From Aminivibrio sp. (GTDB lineage Bacteria; Synergistota; Synergistia; Synergistales; Aminobacteriaceae), in the NCBI GenBank assembly GCA_018057035.1, contig JAGPEN010000003.1, positions 7,533-40,179 of the forward strand: DNA of 32,647 bases, written 5' to 3'. Within the stretch, counting starts at the first letter, position 1. Every line of letters begins with the position of its first letter. The position numbers were made by a program, and so were the translations under genes. Positions 10,371-18,195 of the stretch are shown piece by piece. The notes under the pieces are model-generated. The model saw only the letters and a list, made by a program, of their open reading frames with translations, was not told the origin of the DNA and did not search any database.

Positions 10371-10508
10371 GGAGAGTCAAGCTCCGTTTTTCTCTCCGCA
10401 GCTATTTGAAAAAACGGGCGATAGCGGAAGAATAACGAATGGTGGCAATGCCGCTGCCATTGTTATGATGATCAGGCCGGCCGGTGAGATTATCGGGCGG
10501 CCTTTTTT
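10371..10508 (+). promoter_or_regulatory. Structured speD leader with terminator-like hairpin (candidate attenuator)
   Basis: Between the promoter and the speD ribosome binding site the leader can form several stems: GGAG-agtcaa-GCTCC near 10371; CCGTTTTT with AAAAACGG (about 10386-10419); and a 9-pair stem 10438-10446 with 10453-10461. Last comes AGGCCG (10474-10479) with CGGCCT (10498-10503), with an inner CCG/CGG, directly followed by six T. That last hairpin looks like an intrinsic terminator placed 28 bases before the AGGAGG site. No known riboswitch class was recognised. Control by premature termination is inference. Confidence 0.5.
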
Positions 10509-10548
10509 CTTCCCTGGGGAAACTATCTGCCTGGAAGAGGAGGAAAAA

Positions 10549-10959
10549 ATGTCACCAAAAGGGTTTCATTTCATTGTGGAAGCTTCAGGGTGCGGACCTG
10601 TCATTTCTCAGGTCGACAGGCTGCAGGAGATTCTCGTGGAAGCGGCAAAAAGGGCCAACACACAGGTCTGGTCGGTTTCCTTTCACCGTTTCCCTCCCGA
10701 TGGCGTGAGCGGTGTTGTGGTGATCAGCGAATCTCATCTCTCCATCCACACCTGGCCCGAAGTGGGGTACATGGCCCTGGATATTTACACGTGCGGCGAA
10801 GAGAGCAAACCCCAGGTGGCAGTTGATTACGTTCTGGAACAGATAGGCGCGAAGCAGACCCACATAACTGAAATTACGAGAGGCCTTGATGACGGGGATA
10901 TGGAATATTACCACTCCTTTGTCACATGGCAGGAAGTGCTCAGTCGCAACGGAAACTGA
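10549..10959 (+). CDS. speD: S-adenosylmethionine decarboxylase proenzyme
   Basis: This 136-residue pyruvoyl enzyme supplies the aminopropyl donor for spermidine synthesis. It matches the short bacterial/archaeal SpeD class. The self-cleavage site is Glu61-Ser62 in VISESHLSIHTWPE, where Ser62 becomes the pyruvoyl group; His67 and Cys82 (in IYTCGE) sit at the positions expected for processing and catalysis. The ATG at 10549 has a strong AGAGGAGG site 5 bases upstream; the frame stays open further upstream, but that part is the structured leader. The partner genes speE and the decarboxylase lie about 10 kb away on the other strand. Confidence 0.95.
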   Translation: MSPKGFHFIVEASGCGPVISQVDRLQEILVEAAKRANTQVWSVSFHRFPPDGVSGVVVISESHLSIHTWPEVGYMALDIYTCGEESKPQVAVDYVLEQIGAKQTHITEITRGLDDGDMEYYHSFVTWQEVLSRNGN

Positions 10960-10964
10960 CTGTG

Positions 10965-11002
10965 AAACCCGGAAGAGAAAATTTTCTCTTCCGGGTTTTT
11001 TT
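10965..11002 (+). terminator. Intrinsic terminator of speD
   Basis: Perfect 17-base inverted repeat (10965-10981 with 10982-10998; arm core CCCGGAAGAG) followed by a T run to 11002, just after the speD stop. Confidence 0.95.
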
Positions 11003-11309
11003 CTGGGAGCGCGGGAAACGTTCCTTCCCGAAAGAGGCGTCGTGCGCGGCAAAAAATTTAGGGCGGCAATCTTTTTTCCGGGACAGCCGCAACAATCCTT
11101 CCGGTGTTGAAAATGCACTGTGCTTATGCTACTTTATCATGTATCATCGCGACCGACCGGCAACACCCAACGCCATCTCCTGCAGCCACCGCGGAACAGC
11201 GGATCAGGAGGCGGTCTTTCATTTTTCTCTTGTCCGCATCCCATTTCTTTCTCCCGAATTTCTTAAGGGTGAGGTTGATGCGGAAAATCATTCTTCCGGA
11301 GGAATCGTC
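11003..11309 (+). other. Intergenic region before the amidohydrolase operon
   Basis: About 300 bases without a supportable gene. A possible promoter is TTGAAA (11107-11112), 17 bases, TACTTT (11130-11135), which would leave a leader of about 165 bases. The downstream amidohydrolase frame is open through this region, but the family N-terminus and the ribosome binding site place its start at 11310. Nothing else is clear. Confidence 0.4.
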
Positions 11310-12506
11310 ATGGATCAAAAGCTAAAACCTGTGGTGGATCGCTATTTGAAAAGAATTATGGACCTGCGCTGCAGGATACACCGGGAACCTGAGCTCAGCA
11401 ACCAGGAGACCGGAACCGCCGCTCTTGTTGCCGGGGTTCTCCGGGAAACGGGCATGGAGGTCATCGAGAGTATCGGCGGAAACGGGGTGGCCGGCATCCT
11501 CAGGGGAACAGGAGATGGGCCCTGCGTAGCGCTCCGGGCTGATATGGACGCCCTTCCCATGGAAGAAAAAACCGGTCACTCCTGTGCTTCCTCCAGAAAA
11601 GGCATAATGCACGCCTGCGGCCATGATGTTCACACAGCAGCGCTACTCGGCGCCGCCCTCGTCCTCTCGGAGCTGAAAGACAGCTTCAGCGGGACCGTCA
11701 AATTCATCTTTCAGCCTGCCGAGGAGGCAAATCCCACGGGAGGCGCTCCCGGAATGATTTCCGATGGAGTTTTGGAAAACCCGGCGGTGGATGCGATCTT
11801 CGGCATGCATGTCTGGCCCTCCCTGGAAACGGGAACTGTGGGAACGAAAGAAGGAGCCCTTATGGGGGCTTCCGACAGGCTTTTTCTGACGGTGAAGGGG
11901 AAGGGCGCCCACGGCTCCGAACCGGAAAACGGCGTGGACGCCATCGCCATCTCCGCCCAGGTGATCAGCGCCCTCCAGACTGTTGTGTCGAGAAACGTCA
12001 GTCCCCTGGATGCCGCCGTGGTGTCCATCGGGACCATCAGGGGAGGCAACAGGTACAACGTTATCGCCGATGAAGTTGTCCTCGAGGGGACGGTCAGGAC
12101 AGTCAACCCGGAAACCCAGGCAAAAATGCCCTCCCGCATAGAATCCATCGCGGCAGGTGTGGCCAGGGGAATGGGAGGAGACTGCGAAATGGAATACGTG
12201 AAGGGATATCCTCCTCTCATGAACGATCCGGCACTGACCAGGCTCGTTTTTTCCACGCTCTCTGGGATAATCGGGGAGGAGAAGATCGTTCGGGTAGAGA
12301 AACCGGCCCTGGGGGGGGAGGATTTCGCCTTTTTCAGCCGGAAAATCCCGGCCCAGTTCATGTGGCTGGGATGCAGGCCCGAGGGAGTCACGAAGGAAGA
12401 AATGGCTCCCCTGCACAACAACCGGTTCCTCCCTGACGAGAAGGCCATTCCTCTCGGTGTGGAAATCCTTGCTGCCTGCGCTCTTGATTTCCTGGCCGCG
12501 AACTGA
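11310..12506 (+). CDS. M20D amidohydrolase (hippurate/N-acyl-amino-acid hydrolase type)
   Basis: This 398-residue metallopeptidase-fold enzyme is expected to remove an acyl group from an N-acyl amino acid. Metal-binding segments are HACGHDVH (Cys103, His105), the catalytic FQPAEEA glutamates, FGMHVWP, and the late GGEDFAFF-to-HNNRF region. The dimerisation domain contains GKGAHGSEPENGVD. The ATG follows GGAGG at 11298-11302; the longer upstream frame runs through the speD terminator and is not coding. It is 18 bases before an AbgA-like gene and in the same run as an AbgT transporter. It is the usual length for M20D and shorter than AbgB, so it does not look like an AbgB. Confidence 0.9.
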   Translation: MDQKLKPVVDRYLKRIMDLRCRIHREPELSNQETGTAALVAGVLRETGMEVIESIGGNGVAGILRGTGDGPCVALRADMDALPMEEKTGHSCASSRKGIMHACGHDVHTAALLGAALVLSELKDSFSGTVKFIFQPAEEANPTGGAPGMISDGVLENPAVDAIFGMHVWPSLETGTVGTKEGALMGASDRLFLTVKGKGAHGSEPENGVDAIAISAQVISALQTVVSRNVSPLDAAVVSIGTIRGGNRYNVIADEVVLEGTVRTVNPETQAKMPSRIESIAAGVARGMGGDCEMEYVKGYPPLMNDPALTRLVFSTLSGIIGEEKIVRVEKPALGGEDFAFFSRKIPAQFMWLGCRPEGVTKEEMAPLHNNRFLPDEKAIPLGVEILAACALDFLAAN

Positions 12507-12524
12507 GAAGAAAAGGAGACCCTC

Positions 12525-13814
12525 ATGGTGGCACTCGGTGAAGAAAAACTGCGGAAATACATTGAGCTCAGAAGGGAATTCCATGCCCACGCTGAAACGG
12601 GCTGGACTGAGTTTTGGACCACGGCACGAATAGCTGGTATCTTGGACTCTCTCGGGTATGACGTTCTTGTCGGCAGGGATGTGCTTGACCTGGACTCCGT
12701 CATGGGACGCCCCTCCGACCAGCAGATCGCAGGTTTCATTGAGCGGGCCCTTGGCCAGGGAGCCGACCCGGGATGGATCACAAAAATGGACGGCTACACG
12801 GGAGCGGTGGCTCTGCTCGACACCGGGAAACCGGGACCTGTTCTCGCGTTCCGTTTTGATATTGATGCCGTGGATGTGTCAGAGGCGCAGGACGAAAAGC
12901 ACCGGCCGTTCCGGGAGGGCTTTTCCTCCATGAACGATAATGCCATGCATTCCTGCGGCCATGACGCCCATGCCGTAATCGGTCTTGCCCTTGCGGAACT
13001 GCTCATGGAAAGAAAGGATTCCCTCAGAGGAGTGGTCAAGCTCATCTTCCAGCCGGCGGAGGAGGGAGTCCGGGGTGGAAAGGCAATCGCGGCAAAGGGG
13101 TTCCTCGACGACGTGGACTTTTTTCTCGGCGCCCACGTAGGTATGGGAATTCCCACTGGGAGCGTCTCTCCCGCCTGCGGAGATTTTCTCTGCACCACCA
13201 AGTTCGACCTGACCTACAAGGGAAAGTCAGCCCATGCAGGAGGGGCGCCGAATGAAGGAAGGAACGCCCTGCTCGCCGCCGCCTCCGCCACACTGGCCCT
13301 GGCGGGCATTCCTCCCCACAAGGACGGGGCGACCAGGATCAATGTGGGAGTTCTCCAAGCAGGGAGCGGCCGGAACGTCATCCCTTCCCGGGCGGTGATG
13401 AAGGTGGAGACCCGCGGGCTGACCATGGAACTGAATTCCTATGTGTACAACAGGGCGATGGAAATAGTATCCGGAGCCGCCTCCATGTATGGTGTGGAGA
13501 TGGCCATGGCGAAGATGGGAGAGGCTGTGGATGCCCTGAGCGATGATGATCTTGCCGGAATTGTCAGGGACAAGGCTGCAGCCGTCCCCGGCATCGACAG
13601 GATTGCCCCCCCCGTGAGCCTCGGCGGCAGCGAGGATATTTCCTGGATGATGAGGGCTGTCCAGAAAAGGGGCGGCAAAGCGGTCTATTTCGTCCTTGGC
13701 ACCGATATCGCCGCCGGACACCACAACGAGTATTTCGATATCGATGAAAAAGTGCTGGACTACGGTCCCGCACTTTTCGCCGAACTGGCCCTTGCACTGG
13801 CGGCCGGAAAATGA
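12525..13814 (+). CDS. abgA: Aminobenzoyl-glutamate hydrolase subunit A-like amidohydrolase
   Basis: This 429-residue protein resembles E. coli AbgA along its whole length: the RREFHAHAETGWTEF start, a GRDVL...MGRP...GADPGWI region, FRFDIDAVDVSEAQDEKHRP, HSCGHDAH (Cys144), FQPAEEGVRGGKA, a TTKFDLTYKGKSAHAGG dimer-domain segment and GTDIAAGHHNEYFDIDE. In E. coli, AbgA with AbgB hydrolyses p-aminobenzoyl-glutamate, a folate breakdown product. Here no AbgB-length partner is present; the neighbours are a generic M20D enzyme and an AbgT transporter. The ATG at 12525 has AGGAG nearby. The true substrate could be another N-acyl or aromatic amino-acid conjugate. Confidence 0.88.
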   Translation: MVALGEEKLRKYIELRREFHAHAETGWTEFWTTARIAGILDSLGYDVLVGRDVLDLDSVMGRPSDQQIAGFIERALGQGADPGWITKMDGYTGAVALLDTGKPGPVLAFRFDIDAVDVSEAQDEKHRPFREGFSSMNDNAMHSCGHDAHAVIGLALAELLMERKDSLRGVVKLIFQPAEEGVRGGKAIAAKGFLDDVDFFLGAHVGMGIPTGSVSPACGDFLCTTKFDLTYKGKSAHAGGAPNEGRNALLAAASATLALAGIPPHKDGATRINVGVLQAGSGRNVIPSRAVMKVETRGLTMELNSYVYNRAMEIVSGAASMYGVEMAMAKMGEAVDALSDDDLAGIVRDKAAAVPGIDRIAPPVSLGGSEDISWMMRAVQKRGGKAVYFVLGTDIAAGHHNEYFDIDEKVLDYGPALFAELALALAAGK

Positions 13815-13906
13815 CAGCCGGAAGGAGGTAGGAAGAGAAGAGGAAAGGATTCAAAGGGTCTTTTTGTCGGAAAGACAGTTCCATATTCTGCAAAGGAGGT
13901 ATTTTC

Positions 13907-15487
13907 ATGTCGGAAACAGCTGCACCAAAGAAACGAGGTTTGCTCCTGCGCTTCATCAAGGGAGTGGAGATCGTCGGAAATAAACTCCCCCATCCTTTCT
14001 GGCTTTTCGTCATTCTTTCTGGCATCATACTGGCCTTGTCCTGGTGGCTCGGCAACGCCGGCATGTCGGTCAAGTACATGGCTGCCGGAAGGGGAGGAGC
14101 CGAGGCGAAAGAGACGGTCGTTTCGGTAGTGAACCTCCTCACCTTCAAGAGCATGCGTGTAGTGTTCACTGACCTTCTGAAGATTTATTCCAGCTTCCCC
14201 CCTCTCGGCCTGATCATCGTCATGACGCTGGGCATCGGGCTCCTGGAACAATCCGGAATGATCTCCGCCCTCATGCGGAAGACCATCCTCGGGGCGCCTT
14301 CCTATCTTGTGACCTTTGCCCTTGCCATCGTCGGCATTAACGCGAACCTTGCGTCCGACGCGGGCATCATCTTCACACCCATGATCGGTGCGGCCATATT
14401 CAAGGCATTGGGGCGCAACCCGTGGATAGGGATCACGGCAGGGTACGCGGCTTCACAGGGTGGCTTCACTGCAAACTTCTTCATTGCCGGAACGGACGCG
14501 CTCCTTGCAGGCATCACGGAGTCAGCCGCAAAGGGAATGAACATCCCCGGCCCCGTCCACCCGCTGATGAACTGGTACCTGATGGTTGCGGCCACTGTGG
14601 TCGTCGCCTTTGTTACAACGTTCGTGACGGAGAAGATCACGTGCAAGTACCTCGGGGACGAAGGCGGCACGATGGATGCCACCGAGCTTGAAAAGCACCG
14701 CGTAACAGATGACGAGAACCGGGGCCTGAAATGGTCTCTGTACGCAGGACTTGGCTACATTCTTCTCATTGTGGCCCTCACCTTCCCCCAGGGGTCGTTC
14801 TTCAGGGCGGATAACGGGAACATCCTTCCCAGTTCTCCTTTCCTTTCCAGCATTGCCGGTATCCTGTTCTTCCTGTTCTTCTTTATGGGCGTAGCCTACG
14901 GCTACGGTGCCAAGATCATCAAGGAAGGATCGGATATTCCCAAGATGATGGAGAGAGGACTCAAGGGCGGCATCAGCTTCCTCGTGGTCGTTCTTCCTGC
15001 CGCTATTTTCATTCACCTCTTCAACGCGAGCAATCTGGCGACCATACTCGCCGTCAATGGAGCGGACTGGCTGAAATCCATGGATTTGACGGGAAGCAAG
15101 CTCATAATAGCCTTCGTCCTTCTGACGACGACCATCAACCTCTTCATTTCCAGCGGATCGGCGAAGTGGCTCATCCTTGCGCCCATCTTCGTACCCATGC
15201 TGGGCATGATGGGATTCTCTCCCGCACTGACCCAGGCGGCATACAGGGTCGGAGACTCCTGCACGAACAATATCGCCCCCCTTTCGTACTACGTTCCTGT
15301 GATGCTCGGTTTCTACGAGCAGTACAAGCAGGATGCAGAGCAGGAAGTCGGGATCGGGACACTCATTTCCCTTCAGCTCCCCTTCAGCGTCATGTATCTC
15401 ATCCTCTTCACGGCCCTTCTTGTTTTCTGGTTTACCATGGGATGGCCCCTCGGCCCCGGGGCGGATCTTCATATCCCCATGCCGTAA
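13907..15487 (+). CDS. abgT: AbgT-family transporter
   Basis: This 526-residue membrane protein has about 11-13 hydrophobic segments and matches the AbgT family, which imports p-aminobenzoyl-glutamate or, in some members, exports sulfonamides. Typical segments are KLPHPFWLFVILSGII near residue 25, a GINANLASDAGIIFTPMIGAAIF stretch, and near the C-terminus SGSAKWLILAPIFVPMLGMMG and TNNIAPLSYYVPVMLGF. A perfect AAAGGAGG precedes the ATG. It closes the amidohydrolase run and is followed by a strong terminator, so uptake and hydrolysis are probably linked. The 92-base gap to abgA contains no clear promoter. Confidence 0.92.
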   Translation: MSETAAPKKRGLLLRFIKGVEIVGNKLPHPFWLFVILSGIILALSWWLGNAGMSVKYMAAGRGGAEAKETVVSVVNLLTFKSMRVVFTDLLKIYSSFPPLGLIIVMTLGIGLLEQSGMISALMRKTILGAPSYLVTFALAIVGINANLASDAGIIFTPMIGAAIFKALGRNPWIGITAGYAASQGGFTANFFIAGTDALLAGITESAAKGMNIPGPVHPLMNWYLMVAATVVVAFVTTFVTEKITCKYLGDEGGTMDATELEKHRVTDDENRGLKWSLYAGLGYILLIVALTFPQGSFFRADNGNILPSSPFLSSIAGILFFLFFFMGVAYGYGAKIIKEGSDIPKMMERGLKGGISFLVVVLPAAIFIHLFNASNLATILAVNGADWLKSMDLTGSKLIIAFVLLTTTINLFISSGSAKWLILAPIFVPMLGMMGFSPALTQAAYRVGDSCTNNIAPLSYYVPVMLGFYEQYKQDAEQEVGIGTLISLQLPFSVMYLILFTALLVFWFTMGWPLGPGADLHIPMP

Positions 15488-15501
15488 AAGCTCAGTCGTC
15501 C

Positions 15502-15542
15502 AAAAGCAGAGGGAAGGAGTGCCTTCCCTCTGCTTTTTTTTT
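15502..15542 (+). terminator. Intrinsic terminator of the abg operon
   Basis: Perfect 16-pair stem (15502-15517 with 15522-15537; core GCAGAGGGAAGG) with an AGTG loop and nine T (15534-15542). Confidence 0.96.
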
Positions 15543-15650
15543 GTCTCCTCCCTGGCCTTTATCTGCCAGGTGCATGCCCTGAGTGGTGAAGCAAAGGTGC
15601 AAAAACAAGACTCGACGCCCCGAGTTTTCTCTTCCCTCCTTGAAGAGCTC

Positions 15651-15679
15651 TGGACCGGAGAAAAAAGTTGGAGTACACT
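15651..15679 (+). promoter_or_regulatory. Possible promoter of kdnB-kdnA
   Basis: TGGACC (15651-15656), 17 bases, TACACT (15674-15679), each 4 of 6 to consensus, within the 250-base gap between the abgT terminator and kdnB. The gap otherwise holds only weak hairpins, such as CCTGGC/GCCAGG near 15551. Confidence 0.4.
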
Positions 15680-15792
15680 TTTTCCCGTGTTTCTCCCGCT
15701 GTTTCTTTTCCCTTCCAATCCTGGAAGGTTTGGGGAAGGAAAGGGCAGCGGAGTTGGGAAGCAATTTTTTCGAGGTCTGGGGTGAAGCAGAA

Positions 15793-16911
15793 ATGAAAAA
15801 CGTACCTGCGGACATGGAAGGTTTCCTTTCCCATCAGCCCTGGTGGCGCACCGGAATTCCGACAGAAATAATCCGTTCCCGTGAAGGAGTCGGGGAGCTT
15901 CTTCACAGGCTGGAAAGGGAGAAAAAGAATCCCTTCTTCGTGGTGGACTCCGTTCTGCGGGACCAGTCTGTCTTCTCGCCCCTTTTAGGACAGAAAGCCC
16001 TGTATCTTTTCGATGCTTCAGCTTCGGAACCCAAAACGGGAGATGTGGATACCGTCGTCTCAATCCTGAAAAGCGGATCCAAGGCCTATGATGTTGTGGT
16101 CGGCATCGGCGGGGGAGGGACCATGGATCTTGCGAAGGCCGTCGGCATATGCCTGGCGAATCCGGGTCCCGCCCATGCATACCAGGGATACGGCCTGGAT
16201 ATGAACAAAGGGGCGGATATTTGGGTCCTTCCGACGCTCAGCGGAACAGGGGCGGAAATTACGCCCATCGCGGTCCTCCGCGGCCCCGAGAAGAAGCTGG
16301 GCATCAACAATCCCTATACAGCCCCCTCCGTGGCGGTCATTGACCCCGGACTCACTTCGGGGGTCCGGAAATACAACCGGTTTTACACCTTGATGGACTG
16401 CTATTTTCATCATTACGAAATCATGAAAAGCGTGACCAGCTCCGGAGATGCGGTTTCCGACGCCCTTGACGGCCTCGGCCTCTCACGGGACGTCCTGAAT
16501 TCGGGAGTTGGGGAGTTCCGCCTGGACAATGCCGTACGCTCTGCCATGGCCTCCGTTCTCGGAGGAAGCAGCACCATCGGCGGAAGGGTCGGAGCCGCCC
16601 ATGCCGTTTCCTATGGACTGAGCAACTCCGCACCGAATCTTCCTCACAGCGTGGCCGTAACCCTCGCCATGCTTTCTCTCGGCGATCTCTATCCCGATGG
16701 TTGCGAGGACACGGTCTCCTTTCTGCGGATCAACGGCATGGAAACTCCGAAAGCGCGGGATTTCGGAATAGGAGCTGAGGAAGTGGAAAAAATGACGAAA
16801 ACGGCCCTCGGGATGCAGAAACTCTGGCAGAGCTGTTTCGGCGAGAGCTGGAAAGATCGGGCCACGGAGGAGTATATCCGGGGGATCTATGAAAGAATCG
16901 TTTCCCGGTAG
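15793..16911 (+). CDS. kdnB: Kdo 8-oxidase KdnB (iron-type alcohol dehydrogenase family)
   Basis: This 372-residue Fe-type alcohol dehydrogenase has VGIGGGGTMDLAKAVG (nucleotide site near 100-115) and metal ligands Asp202 and His206 (MDCYFH), His270 (AAHAVSYGL) and His285. Segments around AYQGYGL, LPTLSGTGAE, GPEKKLGINNPYTAP and FYTLMDCYFHHYE agree, as recalled, with Shewanella KdnB, which oxidises the C8 hydroxyl of Kdo to an aldehyde. The neighbouring aminotransferase and convergent kdsB strongly support this role. The ATG at 15793 is the best start, though its ribosome binding site is weak; the frame is open back to 15583. The next gene starts 40 bases on. A generic alcohol dehydrogenase is the alternative. 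Confidence 0.85.
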   Translation: MKNVPADMEGFLSHQPWWRTGIPTEIIRSREGVGELLHRLEREKKNPFFVVDSVLRDQSVFSPLLGQKALYLFDASASEPKTGDVDTVVSILKSGSKAYDVVVGIGGGGTMDLAKAVGICLANPGPAHAYQGYGLDMNKGADIWVLPTLSGTGAEITPIAVLRGPEKKLGINNPYTAPSVAVIDPGLTSGVRKYNRFYTLMDCYFHHYEIMKSVTSSGDAVSDALDGLGLSRDVLNSGVGEFRLDNAVRSAMASVLGGSSTIGGRVGAAHAVSYGLSNSAPNLPHSVAVTLAMLSLGDLYPDGCEDTVSFLRINGMETPKARDFGIGAEEVEKMTKTALGMQKLWQSCFGESWKDRATEEYIRGIYERIVSR

Positions 16912-16951
16912 GGCATGGTGTTTCTGAAGAAAACGACAGGGGGGAAGACTG

Positions 16952-18130
16952 ATGGCAGGAACGGAAATTTTCGGAAAAGAAGAACTGGCGGCAGTTCAGG
17001 ATGTCATTGAAAGAAAGATGATCCACCGTTACGGATCCCATGGAGCCAGAAAGGGAATTTACAGAGTGGAGGAGTTTGAGAACAGGGCCAGGGAAATCAC
17101 CGGGTCCCGCCATGCCCTGGCGGTAGCCAACGGAACGGCCGCCCTCATCGTCGCCCTGAAGGGAATCGGCATCCGGCCGGGGGATGAAGTCATCACGTCG
17201 CCCTTTACCTTCATTGCCACGGTCGAGGCGATCGTGGCCTGCAACGCCGTTCCGATACTCGGCGACATCGATGAAACCCTGAGCCTCGACCCGTCTTCGG
17301 CGGAGCGGCTTATCACTGAAAGAACCCGGGCGATCATGCCGGTCCACATGTTCGGAGCGGCAGCGGACATGGACAGGTTTGCGGAACTGGGGAAAAAATA
17401 CGGCATCCCGATCATCGAGGATGCCTGTGAAGTCGTCGGCGGCACCTACAAGGGAAGAATGCTCGGAAGTCTTGGAACATGCGGCACCTGGAGCTTCGAC
17501 CCCAACAAGACCCTTACTGTGGGCGAAGGCGGGATCGTGTTCACCGACAGCGATGACATCCATTTCGAAATGGACTGCTACCATGACCACGGGCATATCC
17601 ACAGCAAGGAGCATGACCGGGGAGCCGAAGGCAAGTCGGGCCTGGGGGTGAACTTCAGGCTCAGCGAACTGCAGGGAGCCCTCGGACTCGTGGCGCTGCA
17701 GAAGATGGACTACGCGCTCGGGCTTCTCCGCTCGACGAAGAAAAGGATCATTGACGCTGTTTCCGACACGGGAATTCTCCCGCGTCCCACACACAACGAT
17801 GAGGGTGACACCGCGTCCCATGTGATTTTCATGCTGCCGTCCGCGGAATCGGCCGTGAAGTTCAGGAATGCCGCCGTTTCAACCGGGGGCGGTTGTTCCA
17901 TCATCGCTGACAACACGTGGCATTTCGCCAAACACTGGAAGGCCCTCGAAGCGATGGGAGAAACGGACTGGTTCGGGACAAGGACTCCATCCTATGCCCC
18001 TGCGTCCCTGGCCCAAAGTGACGGGCTGCTGGCCAGGACCGTCATGTTCGGCCTCAATATCATGATGGACGACTCAGCGGTGGAAGCCATTATCCATGCG
18101 ATCAGGGCGGGGGCGAAGGCCGCCCTCTGA
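16952..18130 (+). CDS. kdnA: 8-amino-3,8-dideoxy-octulosonate aminotransferase KdnA
   Basis: This 392-residue DegT/DnrJ/EryC1 aminotransferase uses PLP; the internal aldimine lysine is Lys186 in SFDPNKTLTVGEGG. Other family segments are ANGTAALIVALKGIGI, DEVITSPFTFIATVEAI and IIEDACEVVGG. Features shared, as recalled, with Shewanella KdnA include DIDETLSLDP, the HDHGHIHSKEHDRGAEG loop, LGVNFRLSELQGALG and DNTWHFAKHWKALE. KdnA converts the 8-aldehyde made by KdnB to 8-amino-Kdo with glutamate as donor. It follows kdnB directly on the same strand and ends 65 bases before the convergent kdsB. Confidence 0.88.
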   Translation: MAGTEIFGKEELAAVQDVIERKMIHRYGSHGARKGIYRVEEFENRAREITGSRHALAVANGTAALIVALKGIGIRPGDEVITSPFTFIATVEAIVACNAVPILGDIDETLSLDPSSAERLITERTRAIMPVHMFGAAADMDRFAELGKKYGIPIIEDACEVVGGTYKGRMLGSLGTCGTWSFDPNKTLTVGEGGIVFTDSDDIHFEMDCYHDHGHIHSKEHDRGAEGKSGLGVNFRLSELQGALGLVALQKMDYALGLLRSTKKRIIDAVSDTGILPRPTHNDEGDTASHVIFMLPSAESAVKFRNAAVSTGGGCSIIADNTWHFAKHWKALEAMGETDWFGTRTPSYAPASLAQSDGLLARTVMFGLNIMMDDSAVEAIIHAIRAGAKAAL

Positions 18131-18151
18131 GACATCCTCTTCCGGAAAGGA

Positions 18152-18186
18152 ACAGCGGGCTCCGGAGAAGTTTCCGGGCCCGCTGT
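18152..18186. terminator. Hairpin between convergent kdnA and kdsB
   Basis: ACAGCGGGC (18152-18160) pairs with GCCCGCTGT (18178-18186), with an inner CCGG/CCGG and one bulged T. It lies between two converging genes but lacks a good T run on either strand, so termination is likely but not certain. Confidence 0.5.
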
Positions 18187-18195
18187 ATTCAGGAA

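Noticed and set aside
10354..10548. N-terminal extension of SpeD
   Set aside because: The frame is open by chance; the strong ribosome binding site and family length place the start at 10549, and the extension covers a terminator-like hairpin.
11181..11200. T-box-like ACCGCGG before the amidohydrolase operon
   Set aside because: Only the ACCGCG core matches; the TGG before it, the specifier stem and a following terminator are missing.
14522..16180. Long minus-strand open frame opposite abgT and the kdnB start
   Set aside because: It runs through the abgT terminator and two real genes on the other strand and shows no recognisable domain.
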